Notes: generated from the sequence alone by a model not told the origin. Numbered from the stretch's first letter, positions 34,116 through 44,250 are shown. The stretch is DNA of 64,000 nucleotides from an uncultured Eubacteriales bacterium (GCA_900548855.1 URMF01000013.1:5645-69644), one strand, 5' to 3'. Program-made: numbers and translations.

Positions 34116-35543
34116 CTATACTGCTCCATGCTTTTTTAATGGTCTGTCTTCTCTTTTGGTATAAAGCATCTCAAATGCAGCAACTAAGCGTTTTCTGGTA
34201 GCCGCACCATCAATGATATCATCTACATATCCGCGTCTTGCTGCTGCCTGCGCGCTGGACATTTTCGCGGTATATTCTGCTTTCACAGCAGCAATTTTTT
34301 CTTTGTCATAACCATCCTTTGAAAGCTCATCCGCATACATAATCTTAACTGCCTGTTCCGGCTCCATTGTTCCAATGCTGGCAGTGTTCCATGCATATTC
34401 TATATCAGCGCCAATGGACTTGGAATTCATAGCAAGATATGCACTTCCCATGGCATTGCCCATTACAAGATTAACCTTAGGCACTGTTGCATTTGCAAAT
34501 GCATAAGTAAGCTTTGCTGCTGCCTTTGCAATTCCTGTTTCCTCTGAAACAGTAGCCTTATATCCCTTCACATTTGTCAGGGAAAGTACCGGAATGCCAA
34601 ATGCATCCAGGAAATTAACAAATTCTGCCGCAATATAAGCACCCTTTGTTGACAACATATCTCCGCCATCTTTAACCTGGTTTGCTACACAGCCAACGGT
34701 TGTTCCATTTAACTTAATGAAACCAATTACCATATCCTTTGCATATTCCTTCTTAAGCTCAATAAAGACATTGCTGTCAGAAATATGGGTAAGTACTGCC
34801 CTTGCATCATCTGCAAGTCCTTCTAAGTTAGGAATCTCTCTGTTAAGGTCGTCCATGCATTCTGCAAAATTAGAATCATCTTCATTATTAGACGGAAGGA
34901 AGGTTACAACCTGTCTAATTCTTCCAAGTACAGCAGCATCATCCTCCAATACTTCGTCTACCAGAGCGGAATTACTTTCCTGATAAGAAGCCTCAGCAGT
35001 ATTTAACTTTTCTGCGTAATTCTGTTCTAACGCATTCGGACTGTTTACAAATAATTTGGCAGAATCCTTTACCATAAAGGTGATATCTGACAATGCTGGA
35101 ATAATGGTACTTCCACCGCCACATACACCAAAGATACCTGCAATCTGCGGCACTACGCCAGAAGCGAAAGACTGCTTTAAATAAATATTACCAAACGCAT
35201 TTAAAGAATCAACTGCCTCCTGTAATCTTAAACCTGCACAATCTATCAATCCGATTACCGGCGCACCCATCTTCAGTGCCATATCATAGATTTTTGCGAT
35301 TTTTGCTGCATGCATTTCACCAATGGAACCACCCAATACTTTGGCATCCTGACTATATACATACACTAGTCTTCCGTCAATTGTACCGTAACCTGTTACG
35401 ACACCATCAGCCGGTGTTTCAGTGTCCATTGTGTTAAAGTCGGTATTTCTAGCAGTTACATAAGCACCAACTTCAACAAAACTTGAGTCATCAAGTAAAG
35501 CTGCAATTCTTTCACTTGCTGACAACGTAAGTTTATTGCTCAT
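34116..35543 (-). CDS. mmdA: Acyl-CoA carboxyltransferase, MmdA/PccB 12S-type
   Basis: A 475-aa carboxyltransferase of the methylmalonyl-CoA decarboxylase alpha/12S/PccB type, with the crotonase fold halves (GGSIGEMHAAKIAKIYDMAL and AAAKLTYAFANATVPKVNLV). It transfers CO2 between an acyl-CoA and biotin. The start at 35543 has GGAGGGC 6 bp upstream; the longer frame to 35603 has no ribosome-binding site. It is the first gene of the operon, downstream of the promoter at 35608-35636. The acyl-CoA substrate (methylmalonyl-CoA is typical) is not proven. Confidence 0.88.
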   Translation of the reverse strand: MSNKLTLSASERIAALLDDSSFVEVGAYVTARNTDFNTMDTETPADGVVTGYGTIDGRLVYVYSQDAKVLGGSIGEMHAAKIAKIYDMALKMGAPVIGLIDCAGLRLQEAVDSLNAFGNIYLKQSFASGVVPQIAGIFGVCGGGSTIIPALSDITFMVKDSAKLFVNSPNALEQNYAEKLNTAEASYQESNSALVDEVLEDDAAVLGRIRQVVTFLPSNNEDDSNFAECMDDLNREIPNLEGLADDARAVLTHISDSNVFIELKKEYAKDMVIGFIKLNGTTVGCVANQVKDGGDMLSTKGAYIAAEFVNFLDAFGIPVLSLTNVKGYKATVSEETGIAKAAAKLTYAFANATVPKVNLVMGNAMGSAYLAMNSKSIGADIEYAWNTASIGTMEPEQAVKIMYADELSKDGYDKEKIAAVKAEYTAKMSSAQAAARRGYVDDIIDGAATRKRLVAAFEMLYTKREDRPLKKHGAV

Positions 35544-35607
35544 TTTTAGCCCTCCGTTTTTATTTATTATAAGGCTCACTAAAGCAAGCCCAATTTTAGC
35601 CAATTAT

Positions 35608-35636
35608 ATTTTAGTACTTTTATGTCATTATTTCAA
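35608..35636 (-). promoter_or_regulatory. Promoter of the decarboxylase operon
   Basis: Minus strand -35 TTGAAA (35631-35636), 17-bp spacer, -10 TAAAAT (35608-35613), about 65 bp upstream of the mmdA start. Confidence 0.6.
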
Positions 35637-35719
35637 GGAAAACTTGTTACAAAATACGACAGATTTTTATATCTTCAGCAAAACGTTTTTTACTCTACCG
35701 GACAGACTTTTCTATATAG

Positions 35720-35757
35720 TAAAAAGGACGATTACAAGATAACCTGCAACCGCCTTT
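35720..35757 (-). terminator. Terminator after pgsA
   Basis: Imperfect stem AAAGGCGGTT (minus strand, 35748-35757) with AATCGTCCTTT (35722-35732), then a T-run; about 70 bp after the pgsA stop. Confidence 0.45.
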
Positions 35758-35827
35758 CATTTGCTTATTCCCAATTTACACATTGTTTATACACATATAC
35801 TATTTTTTATCTTTTCACATATCCAAT

Positions 35828-36388
35828 TTACTTATTATTTTCAGCAAGAACACCCTTGTTATGAACTAGATAGTCAATCAGGGAAACTATCGTAAGAACC
35901 AGCGCAGCATAAATCAAAATATTTTCTACCAGATGAATTGCTCCTGCCGCCCCTGAAAATACACTGCCTAAATCTGCTAATAAAACACACAGCATTACCA
36001 TCTGTTCTGCTGTTTTTACTTTTCCCCATATTCCTGCAGCAATTACAATGCCATTGTCAGCGGCCACCAGACGGAACCCACTTATAATAAATTCCCTTGC
36101 AATAATTACAATCACAATCCAGCATGGAATCCGCCCTAATTCAACAAATGCAATCATGGCAGAGGATACCAAGAGCTTGTCCGCAAGAGGGTCCATAAAT
36201 TTCCCAAAATTTGTAACCAGATTATACTTTCTTGCAATTTTTCCATCCAGCATATCCGTCAGGGAAGCTGCTGCAAAAATTACAAGTGCTACCCAGTTCC
36301 CATAAGGTACAGCCTCCCACAGCATTGCCACCAAAAAAAACGGAATTAAAATGGTTCTCAAAATCGTTAATTTATTCGGTAAATTCAT
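35828..36388 (-). CDS. pgsA: CDP-diacylglycerol-glycerol-3-phosphate phosphatidyltransferase
   Basis: Makes phosphatidylglycerol phosphate for membrane phospholipids. The 186-aa protein has the CDP-alcohol signature DGKIARKYNLVTNFGKFMDPLADK and four or five membrane segments. The start is the ATG at 36388 (GGAG 9 bp upstream); a TTG 5 codons earlier is less likely. Its 5' end overlaps rimO by 17 bp. Confidence 0.93.
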   Translation of the reverse strand: MNLPNKLTILRTILIPFFLVAMLWEAVPYGNWVALVIFAAASLTDMLDGKIARKYNLVTNFGKFMDPLADKLLVSSAMIAFVELGRIPCWIVIVIIAREFIISGFRLVAADNGIVIAAGIWGKVKTAEQMVMLCVLLADLGSVFSGAAGAIHLVENILIYAALVLTIVSLIDYLVHNKGVLAENNK

Positions 36389-37712
36389 AACTTCTTTCTC
36401 CAATCAAATCATATTCATTAAAATTTGTAATCGTAACCTCTATAAAATCACCAGATAAAAGTTCTTCTTCCGATTCTACAAAAATATATCCGTCAATTTC
36501 CGGTGCATCCATATAAGAACGGCACATGTACATCTGCTCTTTGTAAAGATATCCCTCTACAATCACTTTCAAGGTTTTTCCCACCATAGCAGCATTTAAA
36601 TCATAAGACACCTCCTGCTGGAGTTGCATGATTTCCTCCCGCCATGCCCTCTTCGTTTCTTCTGGAACCTGATTCTCAAATCCAGCAGCTGGAGTGCCCT
36701 CCTCCGGAGAATAGGTAAACACGCCAAGACGATTAAATTCCACCTCATCTACAAAGGAAAGCATTTCTTCGTGTTCCGCTTCCGTCTCTCCAGGGAACCC
36801 GGTAATCAAAGAAGTCCGAAGCACTATATCCGGAATTTCTTTCCTAATATAGGCTATTGTCTTTCGGATTTCCTCTTTTGTTGTTTTTCTTCCCATCCGC
36901 CGTAAAATGGCATCCACACAGTGCTGAAGGGGCATATCTATATAATGGCAGACCTTGGGGTTATCCCTGATTTCAGCAATCAGCTCCTCTGTAATCTCCT
37001 CGGGATAGCAATATAACAGGCGAATCCATTGAAGCTCCTTAAGCTGTGATAATTTCTTCAGCAGCTCAGGAAGCTTCTTTTCATTATATAAATCAACTCC
37101 ATAAAGCGTCGTCTCCTGTGCCACCAGACAGATTTCCGTAATTCCGTTTGAAACCAGATAATTTGCCTGAGCAATTAAATCCTCCATCGGGACACTGCGA
37201 TAACTTCCTCTTACCTTTGGTATAATACAATAGGTACAATGCTTGTCACACCCTTCGGCAATCTTAAGATATCCCATATAAGTACCGGATGTAATCACCC
37301 TTTTCGCATGACTTGGGGCAAGGTAATTAATATCCTCAAAATGTTCATATTCTTTTCCGGTAAGAGCTTCTTCCACTGCCTCCACAATGGATTCTGTGCT
37401 GGTGGTTCCAAGAATGGCATCCACCTCCGGTAACTCCTTCCGTATCTCATCCTTATACCGCTGCGCCAAACATCCTGTTACAATTAAAGCCTTCAGTTTT
37501 CCTGTCTGCTTTAATTCTCCCATCTCTATAATATTTTCAATACTTTCTTCCTTCGCATCATGAATAAAACAACAGGTATTAATAACAATAACATCTGCTT
37601 CCTTTTCTTCATTTGTGATTGCATAGCCCTTTTCCTGCAGCAATCCCAGCATAACCTCGCTGTCCACAAGATTCTTATCACAGCCAAGGGATACAAATAA
37701 AATCTGAATCAT
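36372..37712 (-). CDS. rimO: Ribosomal protein S12 methylthiotransferase
   Basis: A 446-aa radical SAM enzyme adding a methylthio group to the conserved Asp of S12. It has the N-terminal UPF0004 cluster cysteines (SLGCDKNLVDSEV), the radical SAM motif CDKHCTYCIIP and a C-terminal TRAM domain. It lies between folD and pgsA, 24 bp after folD. Confidence 0.94.
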   Translation of the reverse strand: MIQILFVSLGCDKNLVDSEVMLGLLQEKGYAITNEEKEADVIVINTCCFIHDAKEESIENIIEMGELKQTGKLKALIVTGCLAQRYKDEIRKELPEVDAILGTTSTESIVEAVEEALTGKEYEHFEDINYLAPSHAKRVITSGTYMGYLKIAEGCDKHCTYCIIPKVRGSYRSVPMEDLIAQANYLVSNGITEICLVAQETTLYGVDLYNEKKLPELLKKLSQLKELQWIRLLYCYPEEITEELIAEIRDNPKVCHYIDMPLQHCVDAILRRMGRKTTKEEIRKTIAYIRKEIPDIVLRTSLITGFPGETEAEHEEMLSFVDEVEFNRLGVFTYSPEEGTPAAGFENQVPEETKRAWREEIMQLQQEVSYDLNAAMVGKTLKVIVEGYLYKEQMYMCRSYMDAPEIDGYIFVESEEELLSGDFIEVTITNFNEYDLIGERSYEFTE

Positions 37713-37736
37713 TTTCTGACTCCAATCTTTTACTTT

Positions 37737-38585
37737 TTATTCCTCAAACATGGTAGCTGCCTCAACGCAGTTGTTCATCAGCATTGCAATTGTCATAGGC
37801 CCTACACCACCCGGCACCGGAGTGATTGCGGATGCAATAGGTTCCACACTATCAAAATCCACATCACCGCACAACTTGTTATTTTCATTACGGTGGATTC
37901 CCACATCAATCACAACTGCTCCTTCTTTTACATAAGAAGCATCTATCATCTTTGGTCTTCCAATGGCAACAACCAGGATATCTGCGCGCTTGCAGATCTC
38001 CTTCAAATTCTTTGTCTTAGAGTGGGTAATGGTGACGGTTCCATTTTCTCTTAACAGAAGAAGTGCCATCGGTTTCCCGACAATATTACTTCTTCCAATT
38101 ACAACACACTCTTTTCCCTCTATCTCTACATTGCTTCGCTTAAGCAGCTGGATGATTCCGGCAGGCGTACAGGAAACAAAGCCAGGCTGTCCAATACTTA
38201 AAGCTCCTACACTTTGTGGATGAAAGCCGTCCACATCCTTTTTCGGAGAAATGGCTTTTATGACAGTATCTTCATCAATATGCTTTGGAACCGGAAGCTG
38301 GACTAAAATACCATGAATCCTTTCATCCTTATTGAGCTTGTCAATTAAGGTGAGTAATTCTTCCTGTGTGGTCTCCTCCGGCAGCTCATAGCTTTCGGAA
38401 TGGATACCGATATACGCACAGGCCTTTTTCTTATTGCCTACATATACAGAGGATGCAGGGTCATTTCCTACCTGAATAACTGCCATGCCGATTTCTTTCC
38501 CCTCTGCCTTTAATGCTGCTACCTTTTCTTTTAACTCATCCTTAATCTGCTTGCTGATTACCTTGCCATCAATTAAACTTGCCAT
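37737..38585 (-). CDS. folD: Methylenetetrahydrofolate dehydrogenase/cyclohydrolase
   Basis: A bifunctional one-carbon enzyme converting methylene-THF to formyl-THF. The 282-aa sequence has YVGNKKKACAYIGI (catalytic Lys region), the GRSNIVGKPMA NADP-binding motif and PVPGGVGPMTIAMLM. With fhs upstream it forms the folate C1 branch, linked through the cupin gene. Confidence 0.96.
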   Translation of the reverse strand: MASLIDGKVISKQIKDELKEKVAALKAEGKEIGMAVIQVGNDPASSVYVGNKKKACAYIGIHSESYELPEETTQEELLTLIDKLNKDERIHGILVQLPVPKHIDEDTVIKAISPKKDVDGFHPQSVGALSIGQPGFVSCTPAGIIQLLKRSNVEIEGKECVVIGRSNIVGKPMALLLLRENGTVTITHSKTKNLKEICKRADILVVAIGRPKMIDASYVKEGAVVIDVGIHRNENNKLCGDVDFDSVEPIASAITPVPGGVGPMTIAMLMNNCVEAATMFEE

Positions 38586-38624
38586 TCTTATCCTCCTTTT
38601 AACACGCTGCTGAAAACCTACCTA

Positions 38625-38966
38625 TTAACTCTCTATTCTCCTGCCGCCAAACGCATGGATTGTGCGGGTACCGGCTATTACTCTGCCATGATGCGGAACT
38701 TTCTTAGGTATCAGCAATTCATCACCTGGATTTAACACATGCTCCACACCATCAAAAATCTCCACATATTGTCCTGCCACACATACGATATATTCATCAA
38801 ACTCATGCACATTTTCCTTTGAATCTCTGTCTGAATAATATGTCCAATACGCAATCTGGCTGCCATCTTTTCCTTCAAAATAATAACCATCAATATCCGG
38901 TGTATTTTGCTGACTGCTGTCAATATGATTCAACACATTTTTCATAAAATCTGGAAAATCCTTCAT
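38625..38966 (-). CDS. Small cupin protein
   Basis: A 113-aa single-domain cupin: the barrel region contains HEFDEYIVCVAGQ and later HHGRVIAG, candidate metal ligands. The start at 38966 has GGAGG upstream. Its function is unknown. It sits between fhs and folD in one run, which suggests a link to one-carbon or folate metabolism, but this is inference. Confidence 0.7.
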   Translation of the reverse strand: MKDFPDFMKNVLNHIDSSQQNTPDIDGYYFEGKDGSQIAYWTYYSDRDSKENVHEFDEYIVCVAGQYVEIFDGVEHVLNPGDELLIPKKVPHHGRVIAGTRTIHAFGGRRIES

Positions 38967-39035
38967 CAATAATACCTCCATTATTATATATATCTTACAA
39001 AAGCTCATCACCCTGTCTTGTAAAATATATCTTTA

Positions 39036-40703
39036 TCAAAACAGTCCTACAATCTGGTCATTAATCACATCTATATTTTCTGCTGCCGGCACTTTAGGAA
39101 GTCCAGGCATTGTCATAATGGAACCGGTAATCGCCACCACAAAGCCTGCTCCCGCATTGACGTATACATCCCTTACACTGATATCAAAATTAGACGGTCT
39201 TCCAAGCTTTGTCTGGTCATCGGATAAGGAATACTGGGTCTTTGCCATACAAACCGGAAGGCTGCCATAGCCTAGAGAGGTAATTTTCCCTAACTGCTTC
39301 TTGGCTGCGGCTGTATAATTTACTCCATTTGCTCCATAAATCTTCGTTGCTATGGTTTCAATCTTATCCTCAAGAGACATATCATCCTCATAAAGCATCT
39401 TAAAATCTGCCTGCTTATTCTCTAATACATCTACTACCTTCTCTGCCAGCTCTAAGCCGCCTTCGCCGCCTTTTTCCCAAACCTTTGCAAGGGCAAAATT
39501 ACAGCCCTTTCCTTCCACAAATTCTTTTATATAAGACAACTCTGCTTCGGAATCTGTAATGAACTGGTTTAACGTAACAACAATCGGCACACCATACTGC
39601 TGTAAATTCTCAATATGCTTCTCTAAGTTCACAATACCCTTCTTTAAGGCATCTACATTCTCATGATTCAAGTCTGCCTTTGCAACACCACCGTTGTATT
39701 TTAAAGCACGGACAGTTGCTACTAACACAATTGCATCCGGTGCAATCCCTGCCTTACGGCACTTGATATCTAAGAATTTCTCTGCACCCAAATCTGCACC
39801 AAAACCAGCCTCTGTTACTACAATATCGGATAACTTAAGAGCAAGCTTTGTCGCACGTACAGAGTTACATCCATGTGCGATATTTGCAAATGGTCCGCCA
39901 TGTACAAATGCAGGAGTATGCTCTAAGGTCTGAATCATATTTGGCTTAATTGCATCCTTAAGCAGGGCTGCCATCGCTCCTACTGCTTTTAAATCCTTGG
40001 CAGTTACCGGATTGCCCTCCACAGAATAAGCCACAATAATCTTTCCAAGCTTATCCTTCAAGTCCTCCATATCATTTGCCAGGCAGAGAATTGCCATAAT
40101 CTCAGAGGCTACCGAAATGACAAAATGGTCTTCTCTCACAAATCCATCCATTTTACTGCCAAGACCAACTACAATATTACGAAGTGAGCGGTCATTCATA
40201 TCCAGGCAACGCTTCCACACAACCTGCCTTGTATCAATATGTAAGGCATTTCCCTGTTGAATATGATTGTCAAGCATGGCTGCCAACAGATTATTTGCAG
40301 ATGTAATCGCATGAAAATCACCTGTAAAATGCAGATTTAAATCTTCCATTGGCACCACCTGGGAATATCCACCGCCGGCAGCACCGCCCTTTATACCAAA
40401 GCAAGGTCCAAGGGAAGGCTCGCGCAAAGCGATAGAGGCTTTCTTTCCCATCCGTCCAAGTGCCTGCCCAAGCCCCACCGTAACCGTTGTCTTTCCCTCA
40501 CCGGCAGGTGTAGGATTAATGGCGGTCACTAATACCAGCTTTCCATCTTTATTATTTTCGATACGTTTAATCAGTTCATCGGAAAGCTTTGCTTTATATT
40601 TTCCATAAAGGTCTAATTCATCCTCAGAAATATCCAATTTCTTAGCTACCTCTTTGATGTGTACCATTTCTGCTTCCTGTGCAATTTCAATGTCTGTCTT
40701 CAT
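39036..40703 (-). CDS. fhs: Formate-tetrahydrofolate ligase
   Basis: A 555-aa enzyme that activates formate to 10-formyl-THF with ATP, used in purine synthesis and the Wood-Ljungdahl methyl branch. The P-loop TPAGEGKTT is near residue 66 and the family segment GIKGGAAGGGYSQVVPMEDLN (first 20 residues matter) follows. It heads the fhs-cupin-folD-rimO-pgsA run behind a good promoter. AGGAGG precedes the ATG. Confidence 0.97.
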   Translation of the reverse strand: MKTDIEIAQEAEMVHIKEVAKKLDISEDELDLYGKYKAKLSDELIKRIENNKDGKLVLVTAINPTPAGEGKTTVTVGLGQALGRMGKKASIALREPSLGPCFGIKGGAAGGGYSQVVPMEDLNLHFTGDFHAITSANNLLAAMLDNHIQQGNALHIDTRQVVWKRCLDMNDRSLRNIVVGLGSKMDGFVREDHFVISVASEIMAILCLANDMEDLKDKLGKIIVAYSVEGNPVTAKDLKAVGAMAALLKDAIKPNMIQTLEHTPAFVHGGPFANIAHGCNSVRATKLALKLSDIVVTEAGFGADLGAEKFLDIKCRKAGIAPDAIVLVATVRALKYNGGVAKADLNHENVDALKKGIVNLEKHIENLQQYGVPIVVTLNQFITDSEAELSYIKEFVEGKGCNFALAKVWEKGGEGGLELAEKVVDVLENKQADFKMLYEDDMSLEDKIETIATKIYGANGVNYTAAAKKQLGKITSLGYGSLPVCMAKTQYSLSDDQTKLGRPSNFDISVRDVYVNAGAGFVVAITGSIMTMPGLPKVPAAENIDVINDQIVGLF

Positions 40704-40751
40704 ATTAGCCTCCTTTTGCCCTAAAGCATTTCTTTTGCTTTGCTTCTCTCG

Positions 40752-40780
40752 ATTGTAACGATATAAAACAGGTTCGTCAA
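40752..40780 (-). promoter_or_regulatory. Promoter for fhs operon
   Basis: Minus strand -35 TTGACG (40775-40780), 17-bp spacer, -10 TACAAT (40752-40757), about 49 bp upstream of fhs. The leader is too short for a THF riboswitch. Confidence 0.65.
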
Positions 40781-40853
40781 TATCATTTTTTAATTATTTA
40801 TGAGTCCGGCAGATATCTGGAACAGCCCGGCGAAGCGGGATTGCAATTGCCTG

Positions 40854-43493
40854 TTAAAAATATTCATCTATATACTCTTCAAACTGTTCCTCACTCATCA
40901 GCACCTGTCTCGGTTTTGTACCCTCTTCCGGTCCCACTACGCCTGCTTCAAACAGTTGGTCCATAATACGTGCGGCCCGATTAAAGCCTATTTTAAACAT
41001 TCTCTGCAGCATGCCGATGGATGCCTTATTTTTCTCTATAATAAATCTACCTGCCTGTACAAAATACTCATCATGGTCATTGACTGAAGAACCATCACCA
41101 ACGGCTGGCGTGCTGTTTAATCCGGTAGAGGTAATCTGGTTTGTCATCTCTTCGCTATAAGTGGTTTCCCCATTCTGAGCCTTTAGATATTCAACCACAT
41201 TTACCACTTCATCATCTGAGATATATGCCCCCTGGACACGAAGAGGCTTTGGATACATGGTAGGATAAAACAGCATATCTCCATTTCCTAAAAGCTTCTC
41301 TGCTCCGACACTATCAATTATGGTTCTGGAATCCACTCCGGAGGATACGGAAAGCGCAATACGAGATGGCACATTCGCTTTAATCAGTCCGGTTACTACA
41401 TCCACTGATGGTCTCTGGGTGGCGATTACCAAATGTATACCTGCTGCTCTGGCAAGTTGCGCCAGCCGCACAATAGCCTCTTCCACTTCTGCCTTGGCAA
41501 CCATCATCAAATCCGCAAGCTCGTCCACTATAATCACAATCTGGGGCATCTTTTCAAGCTTCTCTTCCTCAAGCTTACCAGACTCCTGTACTTCTTTTAC
41601 CCTGGCATTGTACCCCTGAATATTCCGGACATTACACTCGGAAAACATCTGATAACGCTTTGTCATTTCTGCCACAGCCCAGTTCAGTGCTCCAGCCGCC
41701 TTCTTTGGATCTGTTACCACCGGTGTCAGCAAATGGGGAATACCGTTATATACCTTCAATTCCACCTGCTTCGGGTCCACCAAAATCAGCTTGACCTCAT
41801 CCGGTCTCGCCTTATATAAAATGCTCATGATTAACGTATTGGTGCACACGGATTTACCGGAGCCTGTGGCACCCGCAATCAACAAATGCGGCATCTTTGC
41901 AATATCCTCCACCACTACATTTCCTTCAATATCCTTACCTACAGCAAAGGCAAGCCTCGATGGATGCTTGATAAATTTCTCCGTATCAATCAACTCCCGA
42001 AACCCGACACCACTTCTGCTGCTGTTTGGAATCTCGATACCCACTGCTGATTTACCCGGAATCGGTGCCTCAATACGGATACTCTGTGCTGCAAGATTCA
42101 TCATAATATCATCTGCAAGCCCTGTAATCTTGCTGACCTTAACTCCCTGCTCCGGAACCATTTCATACCGGGTTACAGAAGGTCCACAGCTATAATTCGT
42201 CATGGTCACATTCACACCAAAGCTTTTTAATACCTCTTGAAGCTTAATGGCATTCTGCCGTATAACATCTTCCTTGGCGGCTGCCTGCTTCTTTCCCTTT
42301 TTTAACAACTCCATCGGTGGAAATTGGTATTCCGAATCGCTCTTTCCTACTTCCTTTGCTGATATATTTTTTACTTCTGCAGCAGTTTTATTTTCCATTG
42401 CCAACCCTGCGGCATCCATAGCCTCTGTCTTTACGGATTCAGCTGCTACAGGCATTTCTTCCTCCGGCAATACTGCCGGAACAACATTTTTCCTGCTTCT
42501 CGGCTTACGGGTTGCCTTTTTGGCATGCTCCTTAACCTCTTCCTTCTCAATCTCTGTGATAGCAATATGTTCCATCCCCTCCCCGGGCAGAGGCAGCTCA
42601 TAATCCATTGTAATCTCATGAACCTCTTCATTTTCCGGAAGCTTATCCACTATCTTAGATGGTAAAATTCCCTGGTCAGCATCCGATGGCAAAACAGAAA
42701 TCTGCTCAAGTACGGAAGCTTTTTTCCTCTGTGTGAAAACTTCATCCCTGTCATCTGGATAATCCTCCCTTACAATCTCCTTAAAATCGCTATCCTTTTT
42801 CTGTTTCTTCCTTTTTCCCGGTTTCCTGTTTTCTGGAAGTTCCTCAGAAAGCATTTCCACATCTGCTTCCTTCTCTCCAGCAGCATTTGCCAGTTTCTTG
42901 ATAAAATCAATAACAGAAACTTCTGCAAACAATACAACACACAGTATAATTGCCAAAATTATAATGATATAGGTTCCAACCAGCCCTACACCTCTATGTA
43001 ACAAATAGGCAAGCGAGCCGCATAAAATTCCTCCACCCAGCTGGTCATCAAATCCCTCTTTGAACAATCTAGCAAAATCGTATGTATCCATTCCCACTGC
43101 AAGCTGTGCAATCATGCCAAAACAAAGCAGCACACAGGAACCAAATATCACCTTCTGTACTGCCCGCTTTTTATATTCATTAATATGTAAAAAAAATGCG
43201 GCAAACATAACCATAATCGGCAGAATATATTCAATCATTCCAAATATTCCGAAAAAGAATCTGCTAATATTATTAATAAAGCCACAAAGTCCGAAATTCC
43301 CAAGTTCAATTATCAGCATCACCGCACAGATAACCCATACTGTAATCTCAGCAGCAAAAGATGCCTCTGCCTGCTCCTGGTTCTGTTTTTTCTTAGAATT
43401 ACCCTTAGAAGTGCTGTTCTTTCTGACAGAACCTCCACCAGAACCTCTATTATATGAAGTTCGTTTTTTATTCTGATTATTACTACCAGCCAA
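40854..43493 (-). CDS. DNA translocase FtsK/SpoIIIE
   Basis: An 879-aa translocase that pumps DNA through the septum in division or sporulation. It has about four N-terminal membrane segments, a charged linker (about 225-400), the motor with Walker A GATGSGKSVCTN and Walker B IIVDELADLM, and a C-terminal winged-helix gamma domain that reads DNA orientation (IEKNKASIGMLQRMFKIGF). The start is probably the TTG at 43493, which has GGGAGG 8 bp upstream; the frame extends to a GTG at 43535 with no ribosome-binding site. tepA adjacency matches B. subtilis spoIIIE. Confidence 0.93.
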   Translation of the reverse strand: MAGSNNQNKKRTSYNRGSGGGSVRKNSTSKGNSKKKQNQEQAEASFAAEITVWVICAVMLIIELGNFGLCGFINNISRFFFGIFGMIEYILPIMVMFAAFFLHINEYKKRAVQKVIFGSCVLLCFGMIAQLAVGMDTYDFARLFKEGFDDQLGGGILCGSLAYLLHRGVGLVGTYIIIILAIILCVVLFAEVSVIDFIKKLANAAGEKEADVEMLSEELPENRKPGKRKKQKKDSDFKEIVREDYPDDRDEVFTQRKKASVLEQISVLPSDADQGILPSKIVDKLPENEEVHEITMDYELPLPGEGMEHIAITEIEKEEVKEHAKKATRKPRSRKNVVPAVLPEEEMPVAAESVKTEAMDAAGLAMENKTAAEVKNISAKEVGKSDSEYQFPPMELLKKGKKQAAAKEDVIRQNAIKLQEVLKSFGVNVTMTNYSCGPSVTRYEMVPEQGVKVSKITGLADDIMMNLAAQSIRIEAPIPGKSAVGIEIPNSSRSGVGFRELIDTEKFIKHPSRLAFAVGKDIEGNVVVEDIAKMPHLLIAGATGSGKSVCTNTLIMSILYKARPDEVKLILVDPKQVELKVYNGIPHLLTPVVTDPKKAAGALNWAVAEMTKRYQMFSECNVRNIQGYNARVKEVQESGKLEEEKLEKMPQIVIIVDELADLMMVAKAEVEEAIVRLAQLARAAGIHLVIATQRPSVDVVTGLIKANVPSRIALSVSSGVDSRTIIDSVGAEKLLGNGDMLFYPTMYPKPLRVQGAYISDDEVVNVVEYLKAQNGETTYSEEMTNQITSTGLNSTPAVGDGSSVNDHDEYFVQAGRFIIEKNKASIGMLQRMFKIGFNRAARIMDQLFEAGVVGPEEGTKPRQVLMSEEQFEEYIDEYF

Positions 43494-43540
43494 GCTGATA
43501 ACCTCCCTTTTTTTATTTCTGATTCTATATACCACAATAT

Positions 43541-44221
43541 TTATATACTACTATTTTTTTGTTGATTTATCAAGCCATATAAATAACAAAACGCTTCATG
43601 AATCCCACCGACTTCATCAATCAGACCTTCCTTTACCGCCTCTTTTCCAACCAAAACACTTCCTACATCCTTTGCCAGTTCCTTTGTATTAAACATAATT
43701 CTTTTCAGTTCCTTTTCAGATATGGAGGAATGATTGCAGGTAAAGGATATAATTCTATCCTGCATTTTATCGATATACTCATAATTGTGTTTTACACCTA
43801 ATACCGTACCGTTCATCCGAATCGGATGTACAACCATGGTCGCTGTTGGTACAATAAAAGAATAATTGCCGCATACACTTAATGGAACACCAATGGAATG
43901 ACCGCCTCCTAACAGCAGGGTTACCACCGGAACCGACAAGGAGGCAATCATCTCTGCAATGGCAAGTCCCGCCTCCACATCTCCTCCCACCGTATTTAAC
44001 AAAACCAGCAGACCGTCAATGCGGCTATCCTCCTCCACTTTGGCAAGCTCTGGCAGAACATGCTCGTACTTGGTGGTTTTGGTTCCCGGTCCCAGGCATT
44101 GATGCCCTTCAATCTCTCCAATAATATTAAGTAAATGTATTTTATGACCGTACGGATTTTCCTCTAAATCTAACTGCCCTATATCCTTTATTTCTTCTCT
44201 TTCATTTTCACTCTGTTCCAT
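43541..44221 (-). CDS. TepA/ClpP-like serine protease
   Basis: A 226-aa member of the ClpP/crotonase superfamily resembling TepA (YmfB). The catalytic Ser lies in GGGHSIGVPL and His in MVVHPIRM. In B. subtilis tepA is the neighbour of spoIIIE, as here (5 to 48 bp apart depending on ftsK start). TepA was linked to protein secretion and to SASP degradation; the activity here is by family. Confidence 0.85.
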   Translation of the reverse strand: MEQSENEREEIKDIGQLDLEENPYGHKIHLLNIIGEIEGHQCLGPGTKTTKYEHVLPELAKVEEDSRIDGLLVLLNTVGGDVEAGLAIAEMIASLSVPVVTLLLGGGHSIGVPLSVCGNYSFIVPTATMVVHPIRMNGTVLGVKHNYEYIDKMQDRIISFTCNHSSISEKELKRIMFNTKELAKDVGSVLVGKEAVKEGLIDEVGGIHEAFCYLYGLINQQKNSSI

Positions 44222-44250
44222 ACTTTTTCCTTTCCTTGGCGCATACGCAA

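Noticed and set aside
40704..40751. THF riboswitch upstream of fhs
   Set aside because: The leader between the promoter and the ATG is under 50 nt and has no recognisable riboswitch core.
40805..40853. Intrinsic terminator after ftsK
   Set aside because: A GC-rich hairpin (CCCGGCGAAGCGGG) is present but no T-tract follows on the minus strand, so I did not call it.
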